A stretch of DNA of 64,000 nt from Azospira inquinata (GCF_018905915.1 NZ_CP064782.1:372001-436000), one strand, 5' to 3'; positions 7,989-17,141 are shown, counted from the stretch's first letter. Program-made: numbers and translations. The notes: generated by a model not told the origin, from the sequence alone.

Positions 7989-8584
7989 CGCCCCTCAGCG
8001 CTTCCCCTCCCCCTAACCGCCTTCCCAATCTCCCCCGCTACCCGGCGCAAAGCCTGGCGCTGGGCGGCGACTAGGGTCAGAGGATCTTCCGGGGTGCCGG
8101 CCAGGGGCTGGCGGAAGGTGCTGCGGCCGGTGAGGGATTTGCCGTTGGGGGCTTCCAGGCGCCAGAGCACGTCCACATCCACGCCCTGGCCCACCAGGGC
8201 GTCCAGCTGCTGGACTTCTAGGGTGAGTTTGTAGTCCAGGGGGAAGCCCGCGTCGTCCGGCAGGACGGCGGCGACCCGGCGGGAATTGAGTATTTGGCCC
8301 AGGTCCTGGGCGATGAGGCGGGGGATTGCCTGGCGCAGGGGTTCGGCCCAGCGGTATTGGTCGCTTAAGACTACGTGATTGGGGTCCTGGCGCAGTACCA
8401 GCTGGGGCCGGTCGATGAGTTCGGGCACATTGGCCCGGACCACGGCGATGGCGGGGGTGGTGGCGGTTCCGGCCTGGGGCGCCCGGTCATCCGCCAGGGT
8501 GACGTAGCGGGTGGGGGGCGCGCTGGCGCAGGCCCCCAGGGTGGTGAGCAGGGCCAGGCAAACCAGGTGGGCGGCGCTTTTCAT
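7985..8584 (-). CDS. pqiC: PqiC-like outer membrane lipoprotein (MCE transport auxiliary)
   Basis: This 199-residue protein belongs to the ABC-type transport auxiliary lipoprotein family, whose member PqiC docks to the outer membrane and receives the PqiB tube. It has a lipoprotein signal with lipobox LGAC at residues 16-19. The conserved RYVTLADD start of the mature domain follows, as does VLSDQYRWAEPLRQAI, typical of the family. It is the last gene of the kinase-pqiA1-pqiA2-pqiB-pqiC unit, and its ATG overlaps the pqiB stop by 4 bases. Function in phospholipid movement across the periplasm is inferred from E. coli PqiABC. Confidence 0.9.
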   Translation of the reverse strand: MKSAAHLVCLALLTTLGACASAPPTRYVTLADDRAPQAGTATTPAIAVVRANVPELIDRPQLVLRQDPNHVVLSDQYRWAEPLRQAIPRLIAQDLGQILNSRRVAAVLPDDAGFPLDYKLTLEVQQLDALVGQGVDVDVLWRLEAPNGKSLTGRSTFRQPLAGTPEDPLTLVAAQRQALRRVAGEIGKAVRGRGSAEGR

Positions 8585-10131
8585 GGGTTGGGCTTCTTTC
8601 CGGTAATGAGGGCTTGGGGCTGCTGTTCCAGCATGTCGGACAGATTGCGCACCGCCGTGGCGGCCCGCCCCACTTCCCGCAGGGCATCCCGCAGTTCGCT
8701 CTGGGCCGGGGAGTCTTTGTCCAGCACGGCGTTGGCCCGGTCCAGGGTCTTGCGGGCATCCCGCAGGGTGGGGGCCAGTTCGGGCACCACGTCCCCATCC
8801 ACGTGCTTGATCAGCTGATCCGTGCGTTTCAGGGTGCCCTGCAAGGATTCCACCACGGCCAGCAGCTGTTCCTGGAGGGAATCCAGGCTACCGGGCTGGG
8901 TGGGCAGTTCGGGAATGGGGCCGTTCCAGTTAATGCGCCCGGCCTTGGCCTTGGGGAAGTAATCCAGGGCCACGTAGCGCTGGCCGGTGAGCAGGTTGCC
9001 GGTGCGCAGCTGGGCGCGGAAGCCCTTGGCCACCATGTCCTCCAGCATCTTGCGGATCACCTGGCGGCTGGGGAGTTCCGTGGGGCGGTAATGTCCCTTG
9101 CCGGTAAAGCGGGCCGGATAGAGGTTGATTTCCACGGCCATGGCCACATCCTTGGAACTCCGATTGAAATCCACGTCGATGCGGGACACTTCCCCGGCCA
9201 GGAAGCCCCGGAAGTCCACCGGGGCGCCCACGGTGAGGCCCCGTACCGATTCGTTAAAGAACAGAACGTACTTCTGCACCACGCTGTCCGGCACCCGGAA
9301 GGCCGCCGTCTGGTCGGCAAACAGGGTAAAGCGGGACTCGGAGGGGGCTTCCGCCTCCCCTGGGTCGCCACCGGCAAAGGCGATGCCCCCGGCCACCACG
9401 GAGAGCAAGGACTGCATTTCCAGCTTCATGCCGTCCGCCCCCACGGAGAGGTCAATGCCGCTGGCGTGCCAGAAACGGGTCGCCCCGGTGACGAAGTGGT
9501 CATAGGGCGCATCCACGAACACCCGCACATCTACCCCCTTGCCGTCCGGGCGCAGGGCGTAGCCCACCACCTTGCCCACGGGAATGTGGCGGAAATACAG
9601 GGGAGCGCCGATATCCAGGGAACCCAGGTCTTCCGCCCCCAGGACAAACTGGCGCCCGGGCATGTCCCCCACCACCAGGGGCGGGGTTTCCAGGCCGACG
9701 AAGTGGCGCCGGGCCTCGGGGGATTTACCCGGGTCCAGGGCGATATAGGCGCCGGATAGCAGGGTGCTCATGCCGGATACCCCGCCAGCGGCAATGCGGG
9801 GACGCACTACCCAGAAGCGGCTGTCCTCCACCAGCAGGGGCTGGGCCTGCTTGTCCATCTGGACGGTGACCTTGACGGCCCGCCGGTCGTCGGAAAGGGC
9901 GATGGCGGAGACCGTGCCAATATCCACGTCCTTGTACTTGAGCTTGGTCTTATTGGCCTCCAGCCCTTCCGCCGAGGCGAATTGCAGCTCGATTACCGGG
10001 CCCCGCTGGAGCACCGCGCTAATGGCCAGCCCGGCGCCGATCAGCACGGCCACCAGGGGCACGATCCAGATCAGGCTGATGGGGGAATGGAAGCGGGAGA
10101 CGATCTTGGTCTCCGGGAGGTCTTGACTCAC
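8581..10131 (-). CDS. pqiB: PqiB-like MCE (MlaD-domain) intermembrane transport protein
   Basis: The 516-residue product has one N-terminal membrane anchor (about residues 18-40, PISLIWIVPLVAVLIGAGL) and three successive MCE/MlaD domains in the periplasmic part. It ends in a helical C-terminal region of about 130 residues rich in coiled-coil-like heptads. In E. coli, PqiB forms stacked hexameric rings and a needle that carries lipids between the inner and outer membranes. Length and domain count match PqiB. It overlaps pqiA2 and pqiC by 4 bases each, so the four Pqi products are very likely made together. Confidence 0.94.
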   Translation of the reverse strand: MSQDLPETKIVSRFHSPISLIWIVPLVAVLIGAGLAISAVLQRGPVIELQFASAEGLEANKTKLKYKDVDIGTVSAIALSDDRRAVKVTVQMDKQAQPLLVEDSRFWVVRPRIAAGGVSGMSTLLSGAYIALDPGKSPEARRHFVGLETPPLVVGDMPGRQFVLGAEDLGSLDIGAPLYFRHIPVGKVVGYALRPDGKGVDVRVFVDAPYDHFVTGATRFWHASGIDLSVGADGMKLEMQSLLSVVAGGIAFAGGDPGEAEAPSESRFTLFADQTAAFRVPDSVVQKYVLFFNESVRGLTVGAPVDFRGFLAGEVSRIDVDFNRSSKDVAMAVEINLYPARFTGKGHYRPTELPSRQVIRKMLEDMVAKGFRAQLRTGNLLTGQRYVALDYFPKAKAGRINWNGPIPELPTQPGSLDSLQEQLLAVVESLQGTLKRTDQLIKHVDGDVVPELAPTLRDARKTLDRANAVLDKDSPAQSELRDALREVGRAATAVRNLSDMLEQQPQALITGKKPNP

Positions 10132-10760
10132 GGCAGGGGTTCCTTGGCGGCGGGGGAATGGGCCGCGTCCCAGATCAGGCGCGGTTCAAAGGCCATGGTG
10201 GCCAGCATACTGAGGACGACTACGGCGGCAAAGGCGATGACGCCGCTGCCGGGGCGAATGGAAGCCAGGGTCTGGATTTGCACCAGGGCGACCAGGATGG
10301 TCACCACATAAACATCCAGCATGGACCAGCGGCCGATTAATTCGAGAAAGCGATAAAGCTTAGTGCGGGGCTGGGTCTGCCGCCGCCAGCGGCCCTGGAC
10401 GCTGATCAGGAGCAGGGTGAGGGAAACCAGTTTCAGCAGGGGCACCGCAATGCTGGCGATAAAAACCACCAGGGCCAGCACCCAGGAACCACTGCCCCAG
10501 AGATAAACCACCCCGCTCATGATGGTGTCCCGCTGCACGCCAAACATGGAACGGGTTTCCATAATGGGCAGCAGATTGGCGGGCAGATAGAGCACGTAGG
10601 CTGCAATGAGCAGGGCCCAGGCCCGTTCCAGGCTCCGGGGCTTGCGAAAATGGAGGGGCGTGCCGCAGCGGCGGCAGACCGGGCTTTCGGCGGGGGCACC
10701 CAGCAATCCGCAGGTGGGACAGAGGGCCTTGCCCAGGGAAGCGGCTTGCACGTCACTCAT
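10128..10760 (-). CDS. pqiA: PqiA family integral membrane protein (second half)
   Basis: The 210-residue protein corresponds to one PqiA domain. An N-terminal rubredoxin-like zinc site (C14-x2-C17, C29-x2-C32) is followed by four hydrophobic segments between about residues 48 and 195. The LPANLLPIMETRS signature follows the first membrane helix. E. coli PqiA is one polypeptide of about 417 residues with two such domains; here the halves are separate genes overlapping by 4 bases. PqiA is the inner-membrane partner thought to feed lipid to PqiB. Which half corresponds to which E. coli half is inferred only from gene order. Confidence 0.88.
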   Translation of the reverse strand: MSDVQAASLGKALCPTCGLLGAPAESPVCRRCGTPLHFRKPRSLERAWALLIAAYVLYLPANLLPIMETRSMFGVQRDTIMSGVVYLWGSGSWVLALVVFIASIAVPLLKLVSLTLLLISVQGRWRRQTQPRTKLYRFLELIGRWSMLDVYVVTILVALVQIQTLASIRPGSGVIAFAAVVVLSMLATMAFEPRLIWDAAHSPAAKEPLP

Positions 10761-11386
10761 GGCCGAGCTTCCTCCCAGGCCTGCCAGATATCCCGGGGCT
10801 CCATGAGGGAGGTCATGGTAGTGAGTAGTAGCATCAGCACCCCAAACCCCAGCATGGCCGGGCCGGGCAGCACGTCCGCCAGGTGGGAGAGTTTCACCAG
10901 GGCCACCAGTATGCCCAGGATAAACACCTCCACCATGGCCCAGGGATGGGCGGCCTGCATGGCCCGGAACACGGGGGCAAAGCCCGGGGGGCGCCGGCCA
11001 AGCAAAAGGGGCTGCATGAGCCAGATGACCCCAAGGATTTCCAGGAGGGGCATGACGGTGGTGGTGGCCAGCACCAGGAGGGACACCTCCGGCATATCGT
11101 CCCGCCAGAGCTGGAGCGCCGCCCCAATGATGGTGGTGTCGATGCGCTGCCCCTGTATTTTCATGCCCACCACGGGAAAAGCATTGGCGATGATGAGCAC
11201 CACCAGGGCGGCCCAGGCCAGGGCCAGGGTGTGCTCCAGCCCATGGCGGTCACGCCGGTAAAGCAGGGCCCCGCACCGGGGGCAGAGGCTGCTGTAGGGC
11301 GGCTTGGCCCCATCGCTCTGATCACGGACGAGCAGATCGCATTCCGGGCAAGCCGTAAGGGTTGGGTCCTGGGTCTGGGTCGGCAT
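10757..11386 (-). CDS. pqiA: PqiA family integral membrane protein (first half)
   Basis: This 209-residue PqiA domain has its own zinc-ribbon cysteines (C13-x2-C16 and C35-x2-C38) and four membrane segments. The signature after the first helix is seen as IIANAFPVVGMKIQGQ. Its ATG at 11386 lies just 6 bases after the stop of the hybrid kinase, and its stop overlaps the next pqiA half. It shares the fold and gene size with its downstream neighbour but not close sequence, as expected from an ancient domain duplication rather than a recent one. Confidence 0.88.
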   Translation of the reverse strand: MPTQTQDPTLTACPECDLLVRDQSDGAKPPYSSLCPRCGALLYRRDRHGLEHTLALAWAALVVLIIANAFPVVGMKIQGQRIDTTIIGAALQLWRDDMPEVSLLVLATTTVMPLLEILGVIWLMQPLLLGRRPPGFAPVFRAMQAAHPWAMVEVFILGILVALVKLSHLADVLPGPAMLGFGVLMLLLTTMTSLMEPRDIWQAWEEARP

Positions 11387-11392
11387 TTGGAA

Positions 11393-14300
11393 TCAGGCTC
11401 CCTGGCCCAAATACTCGGCCACCGCCCGGGTGGTGGCACAGAGGGCGGTGACCAGTTCCCGGGCCTGATCCGGGGCGGGGGCGCCGGCGGGGGTATCCCG
11501 GGCCAGGCGTTCCAGGCTCAGGGCCAGGGCGGCCCCGGCGTCGGCGGAAAAAGTGGCCAGCAGGCCTTTCACCGTATGGGCTTCCCGGGACAAGGCCTCC
11601 CAGGCCCCCTGGGCCAGAGCGTCTTCCAGCCGCTGGCAGTGGCCGGGCACGTTAGTGGCAAACATCTGCACCAGGGTATCCAGAAGCTGGGCATCCCCTT
11701 CCAGGCGGGCCAGGGCTGCCTGACGGTCCGCCGGGGGTGCCCCTTCCCACGCCGCCGATTTCCCGGAGGGAGCCCCAGGGGCAGAGGGATGGGCCGGAGA
11801 GGAGGGGATCGAGTTTTCCACCTCCCCGGAAACAACCGTTGGCATCATGGCTTCCCTTTCTTCCTCCGCCGTCCGGGGCAAGCCCGCCTCGGGCGGCACA
11901 CAGGACTGAATGACCGCAAAAAAATCCGCCTGGCGCAGGGGCTTGGCCAGATAGCCGTCCATGCCCGCCGCCAGGCACTGTTCCCGGTCAGAAGCCATGG
12001 CGTTGGCGGTCATGGCCACAATGGGCAGGGGCGCCGTAACGCCCCGGATGGCTTCTTCCCGGCGGATGCGGCGGGTGGCTTCCAGGCCGTCCATTTCCGG
12101 CATCTGCATGTCCATGAGCACCAGATCGTAATCCTCCCGGGCCACCGCGGCCACCGCCTCCCGGCCATTGTCCACCAGCACAGGCCGGTGCCCGGCCTTT
12201 TCCAGGAGCAGGGCCACCAGACGCTGATTCACCGGATTGTCTTCCGCCACCAGCACCTTGAGGGAACGGCCCCAGGCCTGGGCCGCCCGCAGGGAAGCGG
12301 CCGGATCGGGCCGGGCCGGGGCGCTTTCCCCGCTCAGGGCCAGGCATAGGGCCTGGCCCAGGTCGAAGGGGGAAACGGGTTTGCAGAGGTAGGCATCCAC
12401 CCCCAGCTGGCGACAGCGTTCCCCGTCCCGGGCCAGCCGGGCGGCGGGCAGCATCATCACCGTGCGTTCCGGGTGGGCCCCATCCCGGGCCAGGGCTTCC
12501 ACCAGGGCAAAACCGTCGGGCAGGGGCATGTCCCCATCCGCCAGCACCAGGGCATAGGGCTGTTCCCGACTGCGGGCCTGGGCTAGCTCCACCAGGGCAT
12601 CCCCCCCGTCAGCCAGGGCAGTGACGGCCACGCCCCAATGGCTCAGGGAGTTTTCCAGGGCTTGCCGGGTGGCCGGGTTGTCATCCACCAGCAACAGGGT
12701 CGCCCCCGCCAGGGCGGGGAAAGTGGGACCAGCCCCGGGCAGGGCTTCCAGACGGGCGGTGCAGTGGAAGACACTGCCCTTCCCCACTTCGCTTTCCACC
12801 CACAGCCGTCCCCCCATGAGCCCGGCCAGCCGGGCGCAGATGGCCAGCCCCAGGCCGGTGCCGCCAAAGCGCCGGGTGACCGAGCTGTCGGCCTGGGAAA
12901 AGGCGTCGAAAATCAGGGCCTGCTTGTCCGGCGCAATGCCAATGCCGGTGTCCGCCACAGCGAAATGGAGACAATCCGGCTGCTCCCGGTCCGGCGCCAC
13001 GGAAACCCGGATATGGCCCCGGTGGGTGAATTTGATGGCATTGCCCACCAGATTGAGAAGCACCTGGCGCAGGCGCCCCGGATCGCCCCGGTACTGTTCC
13101 CCCAGGGCCGGGTCCAGATCCGCCACCAGTTCCAGGCCCCGGTCTTCGGCCCGCAGGGCCTGAAGCTTCAGGGTATCCATGACCAGGGGGCGAAGGGGGA
13201 AGGGAATTTTTTCCACCTCCATCTTGCCCGCCTCGATCTTGGAAAAATCCAGGATGTCGTTGATGATGCCCAGCAGGGCATCGGCGGAGGATTTGACCAT
13301 CTCCAGGTATTCCCGCTGCTCCGGGCTCAGTTCCGTCTCCAGGGCCAGGTCGGTCATGCCCAGAATGCCGTTCATGGGGGTGCGGATTTCGTGGCTCATG
13401 TTGGCCAGAAATTCCCCCTTGGCCCGATTGGCCAGTTCGGCCTGCTCCTTGGCCTGATGCAGTTCCGCCGCCTCCTGCTTGCGTCCGGTAATGTCCCGGA
13501 AGAGCCAGAGATGGCCCCGGTAATCCTCGGGCTGGGCCACCAGGGGAAAGAGGAAAATGGGGATGCAGTCCCGCTCCAGAATGCGGCCATCCTTGAGGCG
13601 GATTTCCTCCCCCACCACGGGACGGCGGGCGGCCACCACCGCCTCCACCCGGGCCCCGTGACCTTCCCCGTCCTGAAACAGGGGCCAGAGATGAGCCTGA
13701 ACCCGGCGGCTGTCCGCGCCGATCAACTCTTGGGGATTCACCTCCAGGCGGAACAATTCCCCCAGGGCCTGATTGGCCAGGACAATCTGGCGGTTTTCAT
13801 CCTCCACCAGAATGCCCACCTGCATACTCTCGATGAGAGCGGAAAGGCGGGAGGTGGTAGCCAGGAGGAAATCCTCGTCCCGCTTCCGCTCCGTAATGTC
13901 CTGGAAGGCCAGCACCGCTCCATGGGGCCGGTCCCCTTCCAGGAGGGGCACGGACACCAGGGAGACGGGAAAAATACTGCCGTCCTGCCGGGTAAAGGCG
14001 TCCAGATCGGAGCGATAGGCGTGTCCGGCGGCAGCCGGGCCATGGAGGGGGCAATCCGCCTGGGCCAGGGGCAGGCCCGTGGCGGTCTGGAAATGCACCT
14101 TATCGTGAAAGTTCTGCCCCAGGAGGGCCTCCCGGGGCCAGCCCAGGAGCCGGGCCGCCTCCCCGTTCACAAAGGTACAGCGCCCTTCTCCGTCCGTGGC
14201 CACCACCCCTTCCCCCAGGGTGTCCGTGACACTGGTGAGAAAGCGGTTATTTTCCTCAATGGTGTCTTCCTGGTCCTTCAGGCGCCGGGAAACCCGGTTC

Positions 14301-14968
14301 AGGGTCGCCACCAGACGCTGGATTTCCACATTGCCCCGATAGTCGGGGAGCCGGTCGCCCCGCCGGTCTTCCAGGCGGGCGGCAAATTCCGTCGCCCGAT
14401 CCAGGGCCTGCAACGGCCGGGCGAGGAAGAGGAATAGCAGACCGTTGCTGCCCACCAGGGCCGCCAGGGCGGCCACCACGCTATCCCGCCAAATGTGGGC
14501 CTGGAGGGCGGTGACCCGCTCCAGGCTGACTTCCAGACGTAGCCAGCCGGCGCCGGCGGCCAGGGGCTGCCAGAGCACCAGGGCGCCCCCCCGATCTTCT
14601 TCCTGGTCCCCCCGTCCGGCAGGCGGCGTCAGCCGGGAGGTGGCTTGCCCCCGGGCCCAGGTGCCCGTGCGCACCCGGCCATCTGCCCCCACCAGGGCCA
14701 GGGACATGAGTTCCGGGCTCTGCACGGCCCGGCTCAGGAGGGCCGCCCCATCCATGTCCTGGGGCAGAGCGTCCAGCAACCGGCTCAGATCCCGGGCCAT
14801 GGCCCGGCTTTGCTCCAGGGTCGCCTGCCGGGCCATGGCCGCCTGTTCCCCAGCGGTGTACCAGGTGTAGCCGAACACGGTGGCCATAAACAACAGGGAC
14901 ACCAGCAGGGCGATCTGGGCACTGAGACGGTTGGGGAAAAAACGTCGGCGAAAGGAAGGGGCGTCCAT
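11393..14968 (-). CDS. hybrid sensor histidine kinase with PAS-PAS-HisKA-HATPase-REC-REC-Hpt
   Basis: The 1191-residue protein is a complete phosphorelay in one chain. Two membrane segments (about 15-37 and 170-193) flank a periplasmic sensor, followed by a HAMP-like linker and two PAS domains. The HisKA box contains MSHEIRTPMNG, and the ATPase has N, G1 and G2 boxes (NLVGNAIKF, DTGIGIAPD, GTGLGLAI). Two receiver domains follow: the first keeps the acceptor Asp (LADGDMP) and Lys but has Pro in place of the Thr/Ser; the second is canonical (LMDMQMPEMDG). A C-terminal Hpt has EAHTVKG with His near 1131. The ATG at 14968 is preferred over a TTG at 15007. The stop is 6 bases from pqiA1, so co-transcription with the pqi genes is likely. 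The signal is unknown. Confidence 0.93.
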   Translation of the reverse strand: MDAPSFRRRFFPNRLSAQIALLVSLLFMATVFGYTWYTAGEQAAMARQATLEQSRAMARDLSRLLDALPQDMDGAALLSRAVQSPELMSLALVGADGRVRTGTWARGQATSRLTPPAGRGDQEEDRGGALVLWQPLAAGAGWLRLEVSLERVTALQAHIWRDSVVAALAALVGSNGLLFLFLARPLQALDRATEFAARLEDRRGDRLPDYRGNVEIQRLVATLNRVSRRLKDQEDTIEENNRFLTSVTDTLGEGVVATDGEGRCTFVNGEAARLLGWPREALLGQNFHDKVHFQTATGLPLAQADCPLHGPAAAGHAYRSDLDAFTRQDGSIFPVSLVSVPLLEGDRPHGAVLAFQDITERKRDEDFLLATTSRLSALIESMQVGILVEDENRQIVLANQALGELFRLEVNPQELIGADSRRVQAHLWPLFQDGEGHGARVEAVVAARRPVVGEEIRLKDGRILERDCIPIFLFPLVAQPEDYRGHLWLFRDITGRKQEAAELHQAKEQAELANRAKGEFLANMSHEIRTPMNGILGMTDLALETELSPEQREYLEMVKSSADALLGIINDILDFSKIEAGKMEVEKIPFPLRPLVMDTLKLQALRAEDRGLELVADLDPALGEQYRGDPGRLRQVLLNLVGNAIKFTHRGHIRVSVAPDREQPDCLHFAVADTGIGIAPDKQALIFDAFSQADSSVTRRFGGTGLGLAICARLAGLMGGRLWVESEVGKGSVFHCTARLEALPGAGPTFPALAGATLLLVDDNPATRQALENSLSHWGVAVTALADGGDALVELAQARSREQPYALVLADGDMPLPDGFALVEALARDGAHPERTVMMLPAARLARDGERCRQLGVDAYLCKPVSPFDLGQALCLALSGESAPARPDPAASLRAAQAWGRSLKVLVAEDNPVNQRLVALLLEKAGHRPVLVDNGREAVAAVAREDYDLVLMDMQMPEMDGLEATRRIRREEAIRGVTAPLPIVAMTANAMASDREQCLAAGMDGYLAKPLRQADFFAVIQSCVPPEAGLPRTAEEEREAMMPTVVSGEVENSIPSSPAHPSAPGAPSGKSAAWEGAPPADRQAALARLEGDAQLLDTLVQMFATNVPGHCQRLEDALAQGAWEALSREAHTVKGLLATFSADAGAALALSLERLARDTPAGAPAPDQARELVTALCATTRAVAEYLGQGA

Positions 14969-15119
14969 GGTTGGCCTGAAAACGGGACGGGGCGGGCCGC
15001 CGCCCAAAGGGGACAGGCGCCCATCCTAGCATTTCGCCTCTGCTCCGGGGAGCGCCATCCGGGCGCCCTGGGCTGCCCCCACAGGCGCGGCCCGTCGGGC
15101 TTTTCCGGGTGGGGGCGCA

Positions 15120-15149
15120 TGGACAGTGGTCAGGAAAAGGGGCCATAAT
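15120..15149 (+). promoter_or_regulatory. candidate sigma-70 promoter for yciB
   Basis: TGGACA (15120-15125) and CATAAT (15144-15149) are separated by 18 bases and each matches the consensus at five of six positions. They lie 27 bases before the yciB ATG in the divergent gap with the hybrid kinase. This is a read of motif and position only. Confidence 0.5.
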
Positions 15150-15175
15150 CACCGTCCCCTTTGCCAGGTTTTGCC

Positions 15176-15718
15176 ATGAAGTTTCTATTCGACTTTTTCC
15201 CCGTTCTGCTCTTTTTCGTCGCCTTCAAATTCGGCGGCATCTACGCCGCCACCAGCGCCGCCATCCTGGCCTCTATTGCCCAGATCGCCTGGGTCAAATT
15301 CCACGGACGCAAGGTAGATGGCATGCTCTGGGTGAGCCTGGTGATTATTCTGGTGTTCGGCGGCGCCACCCTGCTGCTCCACGACGAAACCTTCATCAAA
15401 TGGAAGCCCACGGTGCTTTACTGGCTGTTCGCCGCCATTCTGCTGTTTTCCACCCTGTTTATGGGACGCAATCCCATGGGCGCCATGCTGGGGGAAAAGA
15501 TCCAGCTGCCTCCGGCCGCCTGGCACAAGATGAATCTGGCCTGGGGCGGCTTTTTCGCCTTCATGGGGGCGGCCAATCTCTACGTGGCCTTCCACTATTC
15601 CCTGGATACCTGGGTCAATTTCAAACTCTTTGGCGGCATGGGCCTGATGCTGGTTTTCACCCTGCTACAAGGGCTCATGCTGGCTCCCTACCTCAAGGAA
15701 CAGGAGGAAAAATCCTGA
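15176..15718 (+). CDS. yciB: septation protein A / inner membrane protein YciB
   Basis: The 180-residue product is a typical YciB (IspZ) with the start [18 protein letters not shown] and about five membrane segments. The conserved [10 protein letters not shown] and [13 protein letters not shown] segments are present. YciB is linked to cell-envelope synthesis and septation in enteric bacteria and Shigella; the molecular role is not settled. The ATG at 15176 is used because the family starts at MKF; an upstream TTG adds only five residues. Its stop overlaps the yciI ATG (TGATG), in the conserved yciB-yciI-bolA-ppiC order of betaproteobacteria. Confidence 0.95.
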   Translation: MKFLFDFFPVLLFFVAFKFGGIYAATSAAILASIAQIAWVKFHGRKVDGMLWVSLVIILVFGGATLLLHDETFIKWKPTVLYWLFAAILLFSTLFMGRNPMGAMLGEKIQLPPAAWHKMNLAWGGFFAFMGAANLYVAFHYSLDTWVNFKLFGGMGLMLVFTLLQGLMLAPYLKEQEEKS

Positions 15719-16020
15719 TGCTCTACGCCATTATCAGTGAAGACCGGCCCGGTTCCCTGGCCCTGCGCCTGGAAGCCCGACCGGCCCACCTGGCCCGTCT
15801 CCAGGTGCTACAGGACGAAGGCCGGCTGATCCTGGCCGGCCCCTGCCCGGCCATCGATAGCCCGGACCCGGGCCCGGCAGGCTTTACCGGCAGTCTGGTG
15901 GTGGGAGAGTTCCCTTCCCTGGAAGCCGCCCAGGCCTGGGCGGATCAGGACCCCTACGTGGCCGCCGGAGTCTATCAGGCGGTCACGGTGAAACCCTTCC
16001 GCCAGGTTTTTCCCGCATGA
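15718..16020 (+). CDS. yciI: YciI family protein
   Basis: This 100-residue protein of the dimeric alpha-beta YCII fold starts [13 protein letters not shown] and has RPAHLARL, where the family His and Asp/Glu make a putative active site. The GPCPA and [17 protein letters not shown] segments follow. No reaction is firmly known for the family in this context. The ATG at 15718 overlaps the yciB stop, and its own stop overlaps the bolA ATG (ATGA). The frame is open further upstream inside yciB but homology starts here. Confidence 0.93.
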   Translation: MLYAIISEDRPGSLALRLEARPAHLARLQVLQDEGRLILAGPCPAIDSPDPGPAGFTGSLVVGEFPSLEAAQAWADQDPYVAAGVYQAVTVKPFRQVFPA

Positions 16021-16301
16021 CCGGGGACGCCGCCAAGGCGGCTCTGCTGGCCCAGATTCAGGACCGGCTGGCCGCCCTGACCCCCACCCATCTGGAACTC
16101 CAGGACGAATCGGCCCGCCATGCGGGTCATGCCCACAACGGCGGCGGCCACTTTCGTCTGGAAATTGTTTCCCCCGCCTTCGCCGGGCTTTCCACCCTGG
16201 CCCGGCACCGGCTCGTCTATACGGCCCTGGGGGAATTGCTGCAAGGACCGGTTCATGCGCTTGCCATAAAGGCCATGACACCGGAAGAAGCTTCGCTATA
16301 A
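16017..16301 (+). CDS. bolA: BolA family transcriptional regulator / Fe-S trafficking protein
   Basis: The 94-residue protein has the BolA fold. It includes [20 protein letters not shown], in which the conserved His residues bind Fe-S clusters with monothiol glutaredoxins, and the C-terminal [13 protein letters not shown] helix followed by VHALAIKA. Class II BolA proteins can regulate transcription or assist cluster delivery; which applies here cannot be told. The start overlaps the yciI stop. The last codons of the gene carry the promoter of the next gene. Confidence 0.95.
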   Translation: MTGDAAKAALLAQIQDRLAALTPTHLELQDESARHAGHAHNGGGHFRLEIVSPAFAGLSTLARHRLVYTALGELLQGPVHALAIKAMTPEEASL

Positions 16302-16302
16302 T
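16275..16302 (+). promoter_or_regulatory. strong sigma-70 promoter for the ppiC-like gene
   Basis: ATGACA (16275-16280) and a perfect TATAAT (16297-16302) are spaced by 16 bases and lie within the 3' end of bolA, 38 bases before the next ATG. The match is among the best in the window. It would let the peptidyl-prolyl isomerase be expressed independently of yciB-yciI-bolA. Confidence 0.65.
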
Positions 16303-16340
16303 CACCCTTTCCTCAACACCCTTTTATAAAAGGATCATCC

Positions 16341-17141
16341 ATGCATAGCGCATCCAAGCTGGCCGTTGCTCTGCTGGCCGGCGTTCTGGCCTCCGCTCCC
16401 GTCTTCGCCGCTGGCAAGAGTGCCAAAGGCCCGGCTGTGGCCACGGTCAATGGCGTGGCCATTCCCGAGTCTTACGCTGAGTCCTTCATCAACGAACAAA
16501 AAGCCCAAGGCACCCAGGACTCGCCCCAACTGCGCAACGCGGTCAAAGAAGAACTGATCCGCCGGGAAATCCTCAGCCAGGAAGCCCGCCGCCAAGGTCT
16601 GGAAAAGAATCCGGCTGTCACCTCCCAAATGGCCCTGGCCTCCCAGGCCGTGCTGATCCGTGCCTACATTCAGGACTATCTGCGCACCCATCCGGTGAGC
16701 GACACCCAACTGCAAAAAGACTATGAGGCCATTACGGCCAAGCTGGGCGGCACGGAATACAAGGCCCGCCACATCCTGGTGGAAAACGAGGCGGATGCCC
16801 AAGCCATCATCGCCAAGCTGAAGAAGGGCGAAAAGTTCGACGACCTGGCCAAGCAGTCCAAGGACCCGGGCTCCAAGGACAAGGGCGGCGATCTGGGCTG
16901 GAGCACTCCGGCCAGCTACGTGAAGCCCTTTGCCGATGCCCTGGTGCAACTGAAGAAGGGCCAATTCACCGACACGCCGGTGAAGAGCGAATTCGGCTGG
17001 CACGTGATTGAACTGGAAGACACCCGTCCCCTGACGCCCCCCAGCTTCGACCAAGTGAAGCCCCAGCTGCAACAACGGGCCCAGCAACAACTGGTGGAAC
17101 AAATGGTGCAAAACCTGCGGGCTAAGGCTCGGGTGAATTAA
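16341..17141 (+). CDS. periplasmic parvulin-type peptidyl-prolyl isomerase
   Basis: The 266-residue protein has a Sec signal peptide (KLAVALLAGVLASAPVFA, cut near residue 23). A SurA/PrsA-like helical region covers about residues 30-125, and one parvulin rotamase domain covers about 130-230 (start KARHILV, GGDLGW, FGWHVIEL). Such proteins catalyse proline isomerisation and chaperone outer membrane proteins. AAAGGA lies 7 bases before the ATG. It has its own promoter upstream and a strong terminator 29 bases downstream, so it can be a single-gene transcript. Codons look optimised compared with the neighbours, in line with high expression. Confidence 0.94.
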   Translation: MHSASKLAVALLAGVLASAPVFAAGKSAKGPAVATVNGVAIPESYAESFINEQKAQGTQDSPQLRNAVKEELIRREILSQEARRQGLEKNPAVTSQMALASQAVLIRAYIQDYLRTHPVSDTQLQKDYEAITAKLGGTEYKARHILVENEADAQAIIAKLKKGEKFDDLAKQSKDPGSKDKGGDLGWSTPASYVKPFADALVQLKKGQFTDTPVKSEFGWHVIELEDTRPLTPPSFDQVKPQLQQRAQQQLVEQMVQNLRAKARVN

